NCBI GenBank assembly: GCA_964226685.1 | Contig: CAXQRU010000071.1 | Span: 1 to 12,904, forward strand | DNA: 12,904 bases | Direction of reading: 5' to 3' | Origin: CAXQRU01 sp964226685 | GTDB taxonomy: Bacteria > Pseudomonadota > Gammaproteobacteria > Pseudomonadales > Cellvibrionaceae | In this document: one piece after another, positions 1 through 7,742 of the stretch | Position numbering within the stretch: position 1 is the first letter of the stretch | Layout of the letters: every line of letters begins with the position of its first letter | The notes under the pieces: model-generated | What the model was told of the DNA's origin: nothing | Databases searched by the model: none | The model's input: the letters and a program-made list of their open reading frames with translations, nothing else | Program-made: the position numbers and the translations under genes

Positions 1-70
1 TCTTTATTTTGATATTTTATTATGTGGTAAAGATTACACTATTGCCAGCATTTTCTGTAAGGGTGTTTGT

Positions 71-1963
71 ATGGTTCCACTGCCAGTTATCACAGGTTTT
101 GGCGGCTTCAACTCCGCCGGTCGTAGCTCTTTTCATCAGGCTTACCAAAGAACAATTTTTGATAGCCTAAATCCCCAATCAAAAGCTGAGCTAATGATGG
201 GTTTGGGTACTATGATGGGTGAGTTGCGCTATGATGGGGGCTTTTACCGAAATAAGATGGGCTCCCCGGTTGATGCTAAGAGCATCGGCCAAACCTTAAG
301 AGAGCACATACTGAGTAATACCTTGGTGAGACGAATTCCTAAATCTCACTTTGATGTTGAGCGGGTGCGTCAGAATAAGTTGGCGACCTTGATGCCAACA
401 GAGCACACTCAGTTTGTAATTGATTCAAGAAAATTGCCGGAACCGCTGCCTTCACATTGGCATTGTGAGCCAATTGACTCGGATCAAGTTAGAGTCACTA
501 TTGATCAGGCTTCTGAAGTATTGTTGCCGTCGTATTATACGATGTCGGTTCAGTCGGCCGGGCTGCTACCTACGGGCTTTGATCCTGCTAGTTATTATCC
601 TTCTCGTTTCCATCCCAGAGGTTTGCAAATGGCCTTGTTAGGTGCTTCTGATGCAGTGAGCATGATGGGGATAGATTGGGACGATATTCAGAAGCGGCTA
701 CCCGCTGATGCTATAGGTGTTTATGCTTCCAGTATCATGAGTCAGCTTGATGAGCATAGCCTTGCCGGCTTGTTACAAGCACGTCTTCAGGGAAAAAGGG
801 TCTCAACCAAACAGTTGGCTCTGGGCTTAAACACAATGCCTGCAGATTTCGTGAATGCCTATGTTTTGGGTAATTTAGGTGTAACAGGCAGTATGACAGG
901 GGCTTGTGCTAGCTTTCTATATAACCTTCGCTTGGCGGTTGAGGACATTGTGCATCAACGTCGTCAAGTGGTTGTGGTGGGGTGTAGTGAGGCGCCTGTC
1001 ACCCCAGAAATTATCGATGGTTATGCCACCATGGGTGCATTAGCCAGTGATGACAAGCTTGCAAGGCTTGATGGCTTGACCCGTGCAGTGCACGCTAAAG
1101 CGAGCCGTCCCTTTGGTGAAAATTGTGGTTTTACAATTGCTGAATCATCGCAATATGTTGTTTTGATGAGCGATGAGTTGGCGTTAGAGCTAGGTGCAAC
1201 CATTTATGGTTCGGTTCCTGGGGTATTTGTCCATGCCGACGGACCTAAAAAATCCATTTCTGCGCCAGGGCCTGGTAATTATATTACTTTTGCCAAAGCG
1301 GTGGCGTGTGCTCAAGCTGTCGCTGGAGAACAGGTTGTACGCGAGCAGAGTTTTATCCAAGCCCATGGTTCGAGCACGCCTCAAAATAGAGTGACGGAGT
1401 CAGCGATTTTTGACAAAGTGGCAAGAGCGTTTAACATCAATGAGTGGCCAGTAGCGGCGGTTAAAGCGTTTGTCGGGCATTCGCTGGGACCGGCTAGTGG
1501 CGATCAATTGGCCTCGAGTCTGGGTGTTTTCGAGCATCACTGGTTGCCAGGTATCCCAACCATCGATAAGGTCGCTGATGATGTCTATAATGAGCGTTTA
1601 TTAATCTCAACGAAGTCGGTAGAGTTGAATCGCCCCTCAGTGTCATTTTTGAATTCAAAAGGTTTTGGTGGTAATAATGCCACGGCTTGTGTGTTGTCGC
1701 CAAATCTAACCAAAAAAATGCTTGAAAAAAGATTTGGCTCAAAAAAAATGTTTCAATATAAAACGACCAATGAGCTTACGGTGGAAAATGCATCTGAGTA
1801 CGATAAAGCGGTAAAAAAGGGAAATCTGAAGGTTCGCTATCGATTTGGTGAAAATTTAATTTCTGAGCAAGACATTGAAATTGATCAAAATAAAATCACA
1901 ATTGCAGGCTGGGAAGAACCAATATTATTATCTGAGGAAATTTTATACGAAGATATGAAGTAA
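71..1963 (+). CDS. fabY: FabY-type beta-ketoacyl-ACP synthase
   Basis: This is a 630-residue condensing enzyme of the thiolase fold that closely resembles the Pseudomonas aeruginosa FabY protein in sequence and length (about 630 aa, against about 410 for FabB/FabF). In Pseudomonas, FabY condenses acetyl-CoA with malonyl-ACP to start fatty acid synthesis in the cytoplasm, doing the job of FabH. The catalytic residues are visible: nucleophile Cys279 in TGACAS, His432 in QAHGSSTP, Lys465 and His470 in KAFVGHS, and the glycine-rich NSKGFGGNN at 528-536. About 130 N-terminal and 80 C-terminal residues lie outside the usual synthase core, as in FabY. The ATG is preceded by AAGGG at 59-63. The C-terminal 90 residues are lysine-rich and AT-rich in DNA, but the frame is intact. 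A PuuR-like regulator gene follows after 64 bp. Family identification is firm; acetyl-CoA as primer is inferred from the family. Confidence 0.9.
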   Translation: MVPLPVITGFGGFNSAGRSSFHQAYQRTIFDSLNPQSKAELMMGLGTMMGELRYDGGFYRNKMGSPVDAKSIGQTLREHILSNTLVRRIPKSHFDVERVRQNKLATLMPTEHTQFVIDSRKLPEPLPSHWHCEPIDSDQVRVTIDQASEVLLPSYYTMSVQSAGLLPTGFDPASYYPSRFHPRGLQMALLGASDAVSMMGIDWDDIQKRLPADAIGVYASSIMSQLDEHSLAGLLQARLQGKRVSTKQLALGLNTMPADFVNAYVLGNLGVTGSMTGACASFLYNLRLAVEDIVHQRRQVVVVGCSEAPVTPEIIDGYATMGALASDDKLARLDGLTRAVHAKASRPFGENCGFTIAESSQYVVLMSDELALELGATIYGSVPGVFVHADGPKKSISAPGPGNYITFAKAVACAQAVAGEQVVREQSFIQAHGSSTPQNRVTESAIFDKVARAFNINEWPVAAVKAFVGHSLGPASGDQLASSLGVFEHHWLPGIPTIDKVADDVYNERLLISTKSVELNRPSVSFLNSKGFGGNNATACVLSPNLTKKMLEKRFGSKKMFQYKTTNELTVENASEYDKAVKKGNLKVRYRFGENLISEQDIEIDQNKITIAGWEEPILLSEEILYEDMK

Positions 1964-2014
1964 ACGTTTCCATGTGATCTTAAATGACATACACTACAAG
2001 GAAAATAACAGAAA

Positions 2015-2020
2015 AAGGGG
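2015..2020 (+). promoter_or_regulatory. Ribosome binding site that sets the start of the HTH-cupin gene
   Basis: AAGGGG lies 7 nt before the ATG at 2028. An in-frame ATG at 1974 would add 18 poorly family-like residues and has no comparable Shine-Dalgarno sequence. The later start is therefore preferred. Confidence 0.7.
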
Positions 2021-2027
2021 CGTTCTC

Positions 2028-2573
2028 ATGGCTGACGATATTGCAGCACGACTTCAACGAGTTAGACAGATGTATGGTTTATCTCAAAGAGAGTTGGCAA
2101 AGAGAGCCGGGGTTACCAACAGCAGCATTTCAATGATTGAGCAGGGCCGTGTGAGCCCTCAGGTGAGTTCTTTAGAAAAATTACTCAGTGGCATTCCTAT
2201 GTCTATGAGCGATTTTTTTAAGATTGATATGAGTAACGAGGATGCCTGTTTTTATCGCAGTCACAATTTAAAACTGCGTACTCAAGGGAAGATAGATAGC
2301 TATCATTTAGCCGCAGATAAGCCAGATAGGCGCATGCATATGTCTTATGAGGTTTATGAAGCTGGTAGTGATACGGGCAATGATATGCTCACCTTTCAAG
2401 GTGAGCGAATGGGCTTTGTGGTTAAAGGCGCCTTGGAATTTACGATTAATTGTCAGTGTGAAGTACTTGAGCCCGGCGATGGTTTTTTCGTCCACTCAAG
2501 GCAGCCGCATAGAATTCGAAATTTAACGGAAGAAAAAGCCATTCTTGTCGTCAGTAATTTCCCTCAGCTTTGA
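2028..2573 (+). CDS. PuuR-like HTH (XRE) regulator with C-terminal cupin domain
   Basis: This is a 181-residue transcription factor with two domains. An XRE-type helix-turn-helix spans about residues 9-62 (core GLSQRELAKRAGVTNSSIS, then IEQG and VSP), and a small cupin barrel spans about 105-178. The order, length and HTH sequence resemble E. coli PuuR (185 aa), whose family senses small molecules through the cupin. Here the first cupin motif reads FQGERMG where PuuR has HQGEEIG, so one histidine and one glutamate that usually bind metal are replaced (Phe123, Arg127). Glu126 and His161 remain. Metal binding is thus doubtful and the ligand is unknown. The gene lies between fabY and fadBA, 58 bp before fadB, and its stop codon overlaps the -35 of the putative fadBA promoter. 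Control of fadBA and perhaps fabY is my inference. There is no evidence here for putrescine metabolism. Confidence 0.85.
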   Translation: MADDIAARLQRVRQMYGLSQRELAKRAGVTNSSISMIEQGRVSPQVSSLEKLLSGIPMSMSDFFKIDMSNEDACFYRSHNLKLRTQGKIDSYHLAADKPDRRMHMSYEVYEAGSDTGNDMLTFQGERMGFVVKGALEFTINCQCEVLEPGDGFFVHSRQPHRIRNLTEEKAILVVSNFPQL

Positions 2574-2598
2574 CAGACTGATGTTTTGTCGCCACAAT
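2570..2598 (+). promoter_or_regulatory. Putative sigma70 promoter of fadBA
   Basis: A perfect -35 hexamer TTGACA (2570-2575) is followed after 17 bp by CACAAT (2593-2598), which matches four of six -10 positions. The -35 overlaps the TGA stop of the regulator gene. Transcription would start near 2605, giving a leader of about 27 nt before fadB. Confidence 0.6.
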
Positions 2599-2612
2599 GG
2601 GGTATCTGTGGC
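2591..2612. promoter_or_regulatory. Inverted repeat, candidate operator for fadBA
   Basis: GCCACA (2591-2596) and TGTGGC (2607-2612) form a perfect 6-bp dyad around a 10-nt centre. It covers the -10 hexamer and the likely start site of the fadBA promoter, the usual place for a repressor site. There is no T-tract, so a terminator is less likely. The binding protein is unknown; the neighbouring HTH-cupin protein is the obvious candidate. Confidence 0.45.
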
Positions 2613-2631
2613 TTATCTCTAAGGGGATGCG

Positions 2632-4779
2632 ATGCTGTATCAGGGGCAATCATTATCAGTACAAAAAATATCTCATCAACTCGCGGAACTTTGCTTGAAT
2701 GCACAGTCCGCGTCGGTCAATAAATTTGATAAAAATACCATCGCTGAATTAGAAGCCGCTTTGAATGTCATTGAGCAAGAATCGGACATTTTGGGGCTTT
2801 TAATCACTAGTGCCAAGCCCGCCTTTTTGGTGGGGGCGGACATTGGAGAATTCGCTGGTGTATTCGCCGAAGGGCCAGAGGCTGTAATTGGTTATCTGGG
2901 CATCAACAATTGTAACTTTAATCGACTAGAAGATTTACCCATTCCTGTTGTGGCGGCCATTAATGGCTACGCTCTTGGAGGTGGTTGTGAATTGGCTCTG
3001 GCTTGTGATTATCGAATCGCCAGTGAGGATGTGGTGATTGGCTTGCCTGAAACCCGCCTAGGAATCATGCCCGGCTGGGGTGGAACGGTCAGGTTGCCCA
3101 GGATTGCTGGTGTAGAAACGGCTATTGAGTGGATAGCGGCTGCCAAAGAGCAAAAGGGGGCCGTGGCCATGGCTGCTGGGGTTATTGATGGTTTAGTTCC
3201 GCCTGAGCAACTAAAAGAAGCGGCTATTACCACATTGCTTGAATGTGTGCAGGGCAAGCTGGATTATCAAGCAAGACGAGAGGCCAAGACCTCTCCTTTA
3301 CAACATAACGATATTGAATCGACCATGGCTTTCACAACCTCAAAGGCATTTGTGAAAGCGCAGGCAGGTAGGCATTATCCGGCCCCAATTACGGCGGTAA
3401 AAACCATTGAGCAGGCGGCCAGTTGTGACCGTGAACAGGCATTAACTCTTGAGGCTGAGGCTTTTGCTGAGCTGGCCCAAACAACAGCGGCTATGGCGCT
3501 GGTTGGGCTTTTTGTTGGCGACCAGTTGGTTTCTAAAAAGGCCAAACAGGCGGCAAAAGAGGCCAGTAAATTGGTTGCTCGAGCTGGGGTTTTAGGAGCT
3601 GGAATTATGGGTGGTGGCATTGCTTATCAGTCAGCTTTGAAGAAAGTGCCCGTGAAAATGAAAGATATTGCTCAGGAAGGCTTGGATCTTGGTCTATCTG
3701 AGGCGGCAAAGCTGCTTTCAAAGCGAGTGGAAAGAGGGCGTATGAGTAACGAGCAAATGGCTCAAACCCTCAATCATATTACCCCTTGTTTAAGTTACGA
3801 TGGTTTTGATCAGCTTGATATCGTTGTTGAAGCGGTCGTTGAAAACCCCAAAGTGAAAGCGAGTGTGCTTAGTGAAGTGGAATCTAAAGTTAGTGATGAG
3901 GCTATTATTGCCTCAAACACCTCAACAATCTCCATCTCGCAATTAGCGCAGTCATTGAAAAAGCCTGAGCGTTTTTGTGGCATGCATTTTTTTAATCCAG
4001 TCTATGCCATGCCTCTGGTTGAGGTTATTCGTGGAGAAAAAACCTCTGACAATACCATTGCGACCACAGTGGCCTATGCCAGTGCGATGGGTAAAAAGCC
4101 CATCGTCGTCAATGATTGCCCTGGATTTTTAGTTAATCGGGTTCTCTTTCCTTACTTTTCTGGTTTTAGCATGTTGCTAAGAGATGGGGCAGATTTCCAG
4201 GAAGTTGATAAAGTGATGGAAGCTTGGGGTTGGCCGATGGGGCCAGCGTATCTGCTCGATGTAATTGGTTTGGATACCGCTGTGCATGCTCAAGCGGTTA
4301 TGTCTCAAGCCTACCCAGACAGAATGGCAGCCGACTACACCAGCGCAGTTGATGTTTTGTACAAAGAGAAGCGCTTAGGGCAAAAAAATAAACAGGGCTT
4401 TTACGTTTACGAAACCGATAAAAAAGGTAAGCTGCAAAAAGTCGTGGATGAGTCAATCTACTCAATGCTGCCTCAAAAACCATCAAGTACTTTTGATGAG
4501 GAAACGATTATTGCTCGCATGATGGTGCCAATGGCGACTGAATTATGCCGCTGTTTGGAAGAAGGTATTGTTGCGACTGCAGCAGAAGCTGATATGGCCC
4601 TCATTTATGGACTAGGCTTTCCTCCCTTTGTTGGAGGTATTTTTCGCTGGATTGATACCATCGGTGCCGATGTGTTTCTGTCAATGGTAGAACAGCATGC
4701 CAAGCTGGGAGGGCTTTATGAGCTGACTCCAGCTATGAAACAGCGCCTATCTAACAATGAATTATTTTTTCCACTTTGA
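2632..4779 (+). CDS. fadB: Fatty acid oxidation complex subunit alpha (enoyl-CoA hydratase / 3-hydroxyacyl-CoA dehydrogenase)
   Basis: This 715-residue multifunctional beta-oxidation enzyme closely resembles E. coli FadB (729 aa); the shortfall is a shorter C-terminal tail. It hydrates trans-2-enoyl-CoA and then oxidises L-3-hydroxyacyl-CoA with NAD+, in the cytoplasm, in a complex with FadA. The N-terminal hydratase/isomerase domain (about 1-190) has the oxyanion segment ALGGGCE with catalytic Glu120, and Glu140 in GLPETRLGIMPG. The NAD-binding dehydrogenase domain begins at about 315 with GAGIMGGG (322-329). The catalytic dyad is His452 in GMHFFNPV and Glu464 in PLVEV. Two C-terminal helical 3HCDH domains follow (about 497-595 and 625-710). 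The ATG at 2632 is preceded by AAGGGG at 2621-2626; an ATG at 2627 is out of frame. fadA follows after 21 bp, so the two form one operon. Confidence 0.97.
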   Translation: MLYQGQSLSVQKISHQLAELCLNAQSASVNKFDKNTIAELEAALNVIEQESDILGLLITSAKPAFLVGADIGEFAGVFAEGPEAVIGYLGINNCNFNRLEDLPIPVVAAINGYALGGGCELALACDYRIASEDVVIGLPETRLGIMPGWGGTVRLPRIAGVETAIEWIAAAKEQKGAVAMAAGVIDGLVPPEQLKEAAITTLLECVQGKLDYQARREAKTSPLQHNDIESTMAFTTSKAFVKAQAGRHYPAPITAVKTIEQAASCDREQALTLEAEAFAELAQTTAAMALVGLFVGDQLVSKKAKQAAKEASKLVARAGVLGAGIMGGGIAYQSALKKVPVKMKDIAQEGLDLGLSEAAKLLSKRVERGRMSNEQMAQTLNHITPCLSYDGFDQLDIVVEAVVENPKVKASVLSEVESKVSDEAIIASNTSTISISQLAQSLKKPERFCGMHFFNPVYAMPLVEVIRGEKTSDNTIATTVAYASAMGKKPIVVNDCPGFLVNRVLFPYFSGFSMLLRDGADFQEVDKVMEAWGWPMGPAYLLDVIGLDTAVHAQAVMSQAYPDRMAADYTSAVDVLYKEKRLGQKNKQGFYVYETDKKGKLQKVVDESIYSMLPQKPSSTFDEETIIARMMVPMATELCRCLEEGIVATAAEADMALIYGLGFPPFVGGIFRWIDTIGADVFLSMVEQHAKLGGLYELTPAMKQRLSNNELFFPL

Positions 4780-4800
4780 GTCGATATTAAGGAGCCATTT

Positions 4801-5979
4801 ATGGGCTTGAATCCAAGAGACGCCGTTATTGTGGATTACGCGAGAACCCCGATGGGTCGCGCTAAAAATGGCTGTTTTCGCTATCGCCGTGCGGATGACC
4901 TAAGCGCCCACTTAATGCGGTCACTGTTATCACGTAACGATGCTCTAGATCCAGAAGATATTAATGACGTTATCTGGGGTTGTGTTATGCAAAGAGGCGA
5001 GCAAGCATTCAATATTGCTCGTAATAGCTTGTTGTTGGCGGGTTTGCCACATAGCGTTCCAGGTCAGACTGTGAATCGTCTCTGTGGCTCCTCAATGTCT
5101 GCACTCCACACCGCGGCCGCCAATATTATGGCCGGCCTTGGAGATATTTATTTAATTGGTGGTGTTGAGCATATGGGGCACATCGATATGATGCAGGATG
5201 TTGACCCGAACTCACTAATGACCCGTTCTGTTGCTAAGGCGGCCGGCTCCATGGGCTTGACGGCTGAATACCTTGCCACCTTGCACAATATTTCACGTGA
5301 GGCGATGGATGAATTTTCTCATCGTTCTCATCAAAGAGCGCATGAAGCGACAGAGAAGGGCTGTTTTGCTAGAGAAATCATTGCGACCGAAGGTCATAAT
5401 GAGCAAGGCGCTCTCGTTTTGATAGAAAAGGATGAAACCATAAGGCCTGATACCACCCTTGAGGCCTTGGCTCAATTAAAGCCTGTTTTCAACCCCAAAG
5501 GCGGTACGGTGACCGCGGGAAGCTCTTCCCAAGTAACAGATGGCGCTAGTATCATGTTGGTTATGTCCTACGAAAAGGCCACAGAGCTTGAACTAAAGCC
5601 GATTGCGAGGATAGCCTCGATGGGCTTGGCGGGCGTTGACCCCTCCATTATGGGAATGGGCCCAGTTCCAGCCAGTCAGTTGGCTCTCGATAAGCTCGAA
5701 ATGAGTGTGGATGATATGGAGCTAATTGAGCTTAATGAAGCTTTTGCGGCACAGGCGCTTTCTGTGGTAGGTGAGTGGTATCTTGATGATGAGATGGATG
5801 AAAAAATCAACATTTATGGTGGAGCGATTGCGCTAGGCCACCCCTTCGGTTGCTCTGGTGCTCGTATAACAGGAACACTGCTGTCAGCAATGGTTGAAAA
5901 AGATGCACAATGGGGACTTTCTACCATGTGTATTGGTCTTGGGCAGGGTATTGCCACCGTAATTGAACGAATAAAATAA
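4801..5979 (+). CDS. fadA: 3-ketoacyl-CoA thiolase, beta subunit of the fatty acid oxidation complex
   Basis: This 392-residue thiolase (E. coli FadA has 387) cleaves 3-ketoacyl-CoA with CoA to give acetyl-CoA and a shortened acyl-CoA, the last step of each beta-oxidation round. The nucleophile is Cys95 in VNRLCGSSM. Other active-site residues are Asn312 in NEAFAAQ, His347 in ALGHPFGCSGAR, and Cys377 in TMCIGLGQG. All the signature blocks of the family are present. A strong Shine-Dalgarno sequence TAAGGAG (4788-4794) sits 6 nt before the ATG, and fadB ends 21 bp upstream, which supports translation from one fadBA mRNA. No hairpin terminator is visible after the stop codon; the 93 bp before the tRNA gene hold an A/T-rich run and a likely tRNA promoter. 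Confidence 0.97.
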   Translation: MGLNPRDAVIVDYARTPMGRAKNGCFRYRRADDLSAHLMRSLLSRNDALDPEDINDVIWGCVMQRGEQAFNIARNSLLLAGLPHSVPGQTVNRLCGSSMSALHTAAANIMAGLGDIYLIGGVEHMGHIDMMQDVDPNSLMTRSVAKAAGSMGLTAEYLATLHNISREAMDEFSHRSHQRAHEATEKGCFAREIIATEGHNEQGALVLIEKDETIRPDTTLEALAQLKPVFNPKGGTVTAGSSSQVTDGASIMLVMSYEKATELELKPIARIASMGLAGVDPSIMGMGPVPASQLALDKLEMSVDDMELIELNEAFAAQALSVVGEWYLDDEMDEKINIYGGAIALGHPFGCSGARITGTLLSAMVEKDAQWGLSTMCIGLGQGIATVIERIK

Positions 5980-5997
5980 AAAAATTTAAAAAGAGTG

Positions 5998-6026
5998 TTG
6001 AACCTGGCGGTTGGCTATGGCAAAAT
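5998..6026 (+). promoter_or_regulatory. Putative promoter of tRNA-Leu
   Basis: TTGAAC (5998-6003) and CAAAAT (6021-6026), each four of six to consensus, lie 17 bp apart. They are about 47 bp before the mature 5' end of the tRNA. Position and spacing fit; the match is moderate. Confidence 0.45.
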
Positions 6027-6072
6027 CCACGTCCCTTAATTGAGGTGCTAGGCAAAGCCAGTAACTCAGCAG

Positions 6073-6157
<85 letters not shown>

Positions 6158-6243
6158 TTTATTCAGTGTAAGCATTCAATAATATGATTCAGCGCTTAAC
6201 TTTCCGTGCTTTTACACCTATCTATATCAAACAAAACAATTCG

Positions 6244-6249
6244 TGAGGA
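6244..6249 (+). promoter_or_regulatory. Ribosome binding site that sets the tig start
   Basis: TGAGGA sits 4 nt before the ATG at 6254, which opens the conserved MQV(A/S)(I/V)ETT start of trigger factor. An in-frame ATG at 6206 would add 16 residues foreign to the family. Confidence 0.7.
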
Positions 6250-6253
6250 TCCC

Positions 6254-7567
6254 ATGCAGGTTGCTATTGAAACTACTGAAGGTTTAGAGCGTCGTTTAAC
6301 CATTGATGTTCCAGCAGAACAAATTGACATCAAGGTAGAGAAACGCATTCAAGAAGCTTCAAAAACCATTCGTATCAACGGTTTTCGCAAGGGCAAAGTC
6401 CCTCTAAAAGTTATTAAACAGCACTACGGCCCAGGCATTCGTCAAGAAATATTGGGCGATGTGATTAACCACTCTTTTGAAGAAGCCATCGCTAAAGAGT
6501 CCGTTAAGCCAGCTGGTCAGCCCAATATCGAAATTAAGCAATTTGAAGAAGGAAAACCCCTTCAATACACCGCCACTTTTGAAGTTTATCCTACCATTGA
6601 GTTGTCTTCGTTAGAGGGATTCCAGGTAACAAGACAAACCGCTGAGGTGACGGATGCGGACGTTGAGGAAATGCTTGAAACATTAAGAGATCAACGAGCT
6701 ACCTTTAACAAGGTTGAGCGCCCAGCTCAGATGGATGATCAGGTCGTGATCGATTTCAAAGGCCGCAAAGACGGTGAATTGTTTGATGGTGGTTCAGCCG
6801 AGGGACACACCTTGGTTCTTGGCTCAAAAAACATGATTCCCGGTTTTGAAGAAGGTATCGTTGGGATGGCCATTGGTGAAGTTAAAACCATAGCTCTTAC
6901 ATTCCCTGAAGACTATCACAGTGAAGATCTGAAAGGAGCTGAGACGGAGTTTGATATCACTCTGCACTCGGTGTCTGAGAAAGTGCGTCCAGAAATTGAT
7001 GAAGCGTTTATTGCTCAGTTTGGCATCAAAGGTGGTGATGTAGAGAGCTTCAAAAAGGACGTAAGAGATAATATGGAGCGTGAGCTTGCTCTGGCTGCCA
7101 GGTCTAAAGTGAAAAAGCAAGTGATGGATAAACTGCTAGAAGATCACAATATTGATATTCCAAGTGCCTTGATTGCCAATGAAGTTCAGGCTTTGCGCGA
7201 GCAAATGATCCAACAATTCGGCGGCGCTGCGAATAACAAAAACCTCGACTTTAAGAGCCTCTTACCAGACGATATGTTTTCTGAAGAGGCTAAGCGCCGC
7301 GTATCTTTGGGCTTGATCATTACTGAAGTGGTGAAGACCAATGAAATGAAGCCTGACGCACAAAAGGTACAGGCATTAATTGAAGAGGTGGCGGCAAGTT
7401 ACCCGAATCCTGAAATGATTCATAATTACTACAAGCAAAACCCTCAATTGATGGCAAGCGCTGAATCTTCAGCGCTGGAAGATCAAGTGGTCGAGCTGAT
7501 CTTGGCTAAAGCCGACATCACTGACGTAACCACTAACTACAAAGAAATTGTTAAGAAAGACGCATAG
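6254..7567 (+). CDS. tig: Trigger factor, ribosome-bound chaperone and peptidyl-prolyl isomerase
   Basis: This 437-residue protein (E. coli Tig has 432) binds ribosomal protein L23 at the exit tunnel and shields nascent chains. The ribosome-binding signature GFRKGKVP is at residues 43-50, the same positions as in E. coli. The order is an N-terminal ribosome-binding domain (about 1-145), an FKBP-type isomerase domain (about 161-243, with DQVVIDFKG and MIPGFEEG), and a long helical C-terminal cradle that contains the conserved EAKRRVSLGLIITEV segment. It starts the conserved order tig-clpP-clpX-lon-hupB. A weak terminator-like hairpin follows 9 nt after the stop. I see no convincing promoter of its own in the 96 bp after the tRNA, so read-through from the tRNA promoter is possible. 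Confidence 0.97.
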   Translation: MQVAIETTEGLERRLTIDVPAEQIDIKVEKRIQEASKTIRINGFRKGKVPLKVIKQHYGPGIRQEILGDVINHSFEEAIAKESVKPAGQPNIEIKQFEEGKPLQYTATFEVYPTIELSSLEGFQVTRQTAEVTDADVEEMLETLRDQRATFNKVERPAQMDDQVVIDFKGRKDGELFDGGSAEGHTLVLGSKNMIPGFEEGIVGMAIGEVKTIALTFPEDYHSEDLKGAETEFDITLHSVSEKVRPEIDEAFIAQFGIKGGDVESFKKDVRDNMERELALAARSKVKKQVMDKLLEDHNIDIPSALIANEVQALREQMIQQFGGAANNKNLDFKSLLPDDMFSEEAKRRVSLGLIITEVVKTNEMKPDAQKVQALIEEVAASYPNPEMIHNYYKQNPQLMASAESSALEDQVVELILAKADITDVTTNYKEIVKKDA

Positions 7568-7576
7568 TCAAATAAT

Positions 7577-7599
7577 AAGCGACATGGAGGTTGCTTTTT
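7577..7599 (+). terminator. Probable intrinsic terminator after tig
   Basis: AAGCGAC (7577-7583) pairs with GTTGCTT (7590-7596), with one G-T wobble, around a 6-nt loop. A short T run continues to 7599. It starts 9 nt after the tig stop. The stem is short and moderately GC-poor, so termination may be partial. Confidence 0.5.
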
Positions 7600-7665
7600 G
7601 AACATTTTTCATGAGCTTTTTCATTTAACTACCGAGAAACAATAATAATTTATCGAATCACTGGA

Positions 7666-7685
7666 AACTCTTTCAATCAAGAGTT
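7666..7685. repeat. Inverted repeat upstream of clpP
   Basis: AACTCTT (7666-7672) and AAGAGTT (7679-7685) are a perfect 7-bp dyad around 6 nt, 57 bp before the clpP start. There is no T-tract. It could be a regulator site or an mRNA leader hairpin; function unknown. Confidence 0.45.
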
Positions 7686-7742
7686 AAGCTGATACTATCA
7701 TTAAACATTAGAGTCATTGAACAGAATAGGAATAGAATATTT

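Noticed and set aside
1962..1969. AAACGTTT palindrome at the fabY stop, resembling a LacI-family half-site core
   Set aside because: Only 8 bp, partly coding, and no LacI-type regulator is nearby. The local regulator is of the XRE type.
1974..2027. Longer N-terminus for the HTH-cupin protein
   Set aside because: The extra 18 residues do not match the family, and the internal ATG at 2028 has a good ribosome site 7 nt upstream.
6206..6253. Longer N-terminus for trigger factor
   Set aside because: The conserved MQV start is at 6254 with its own ribosome site; the extension lies in the leader.
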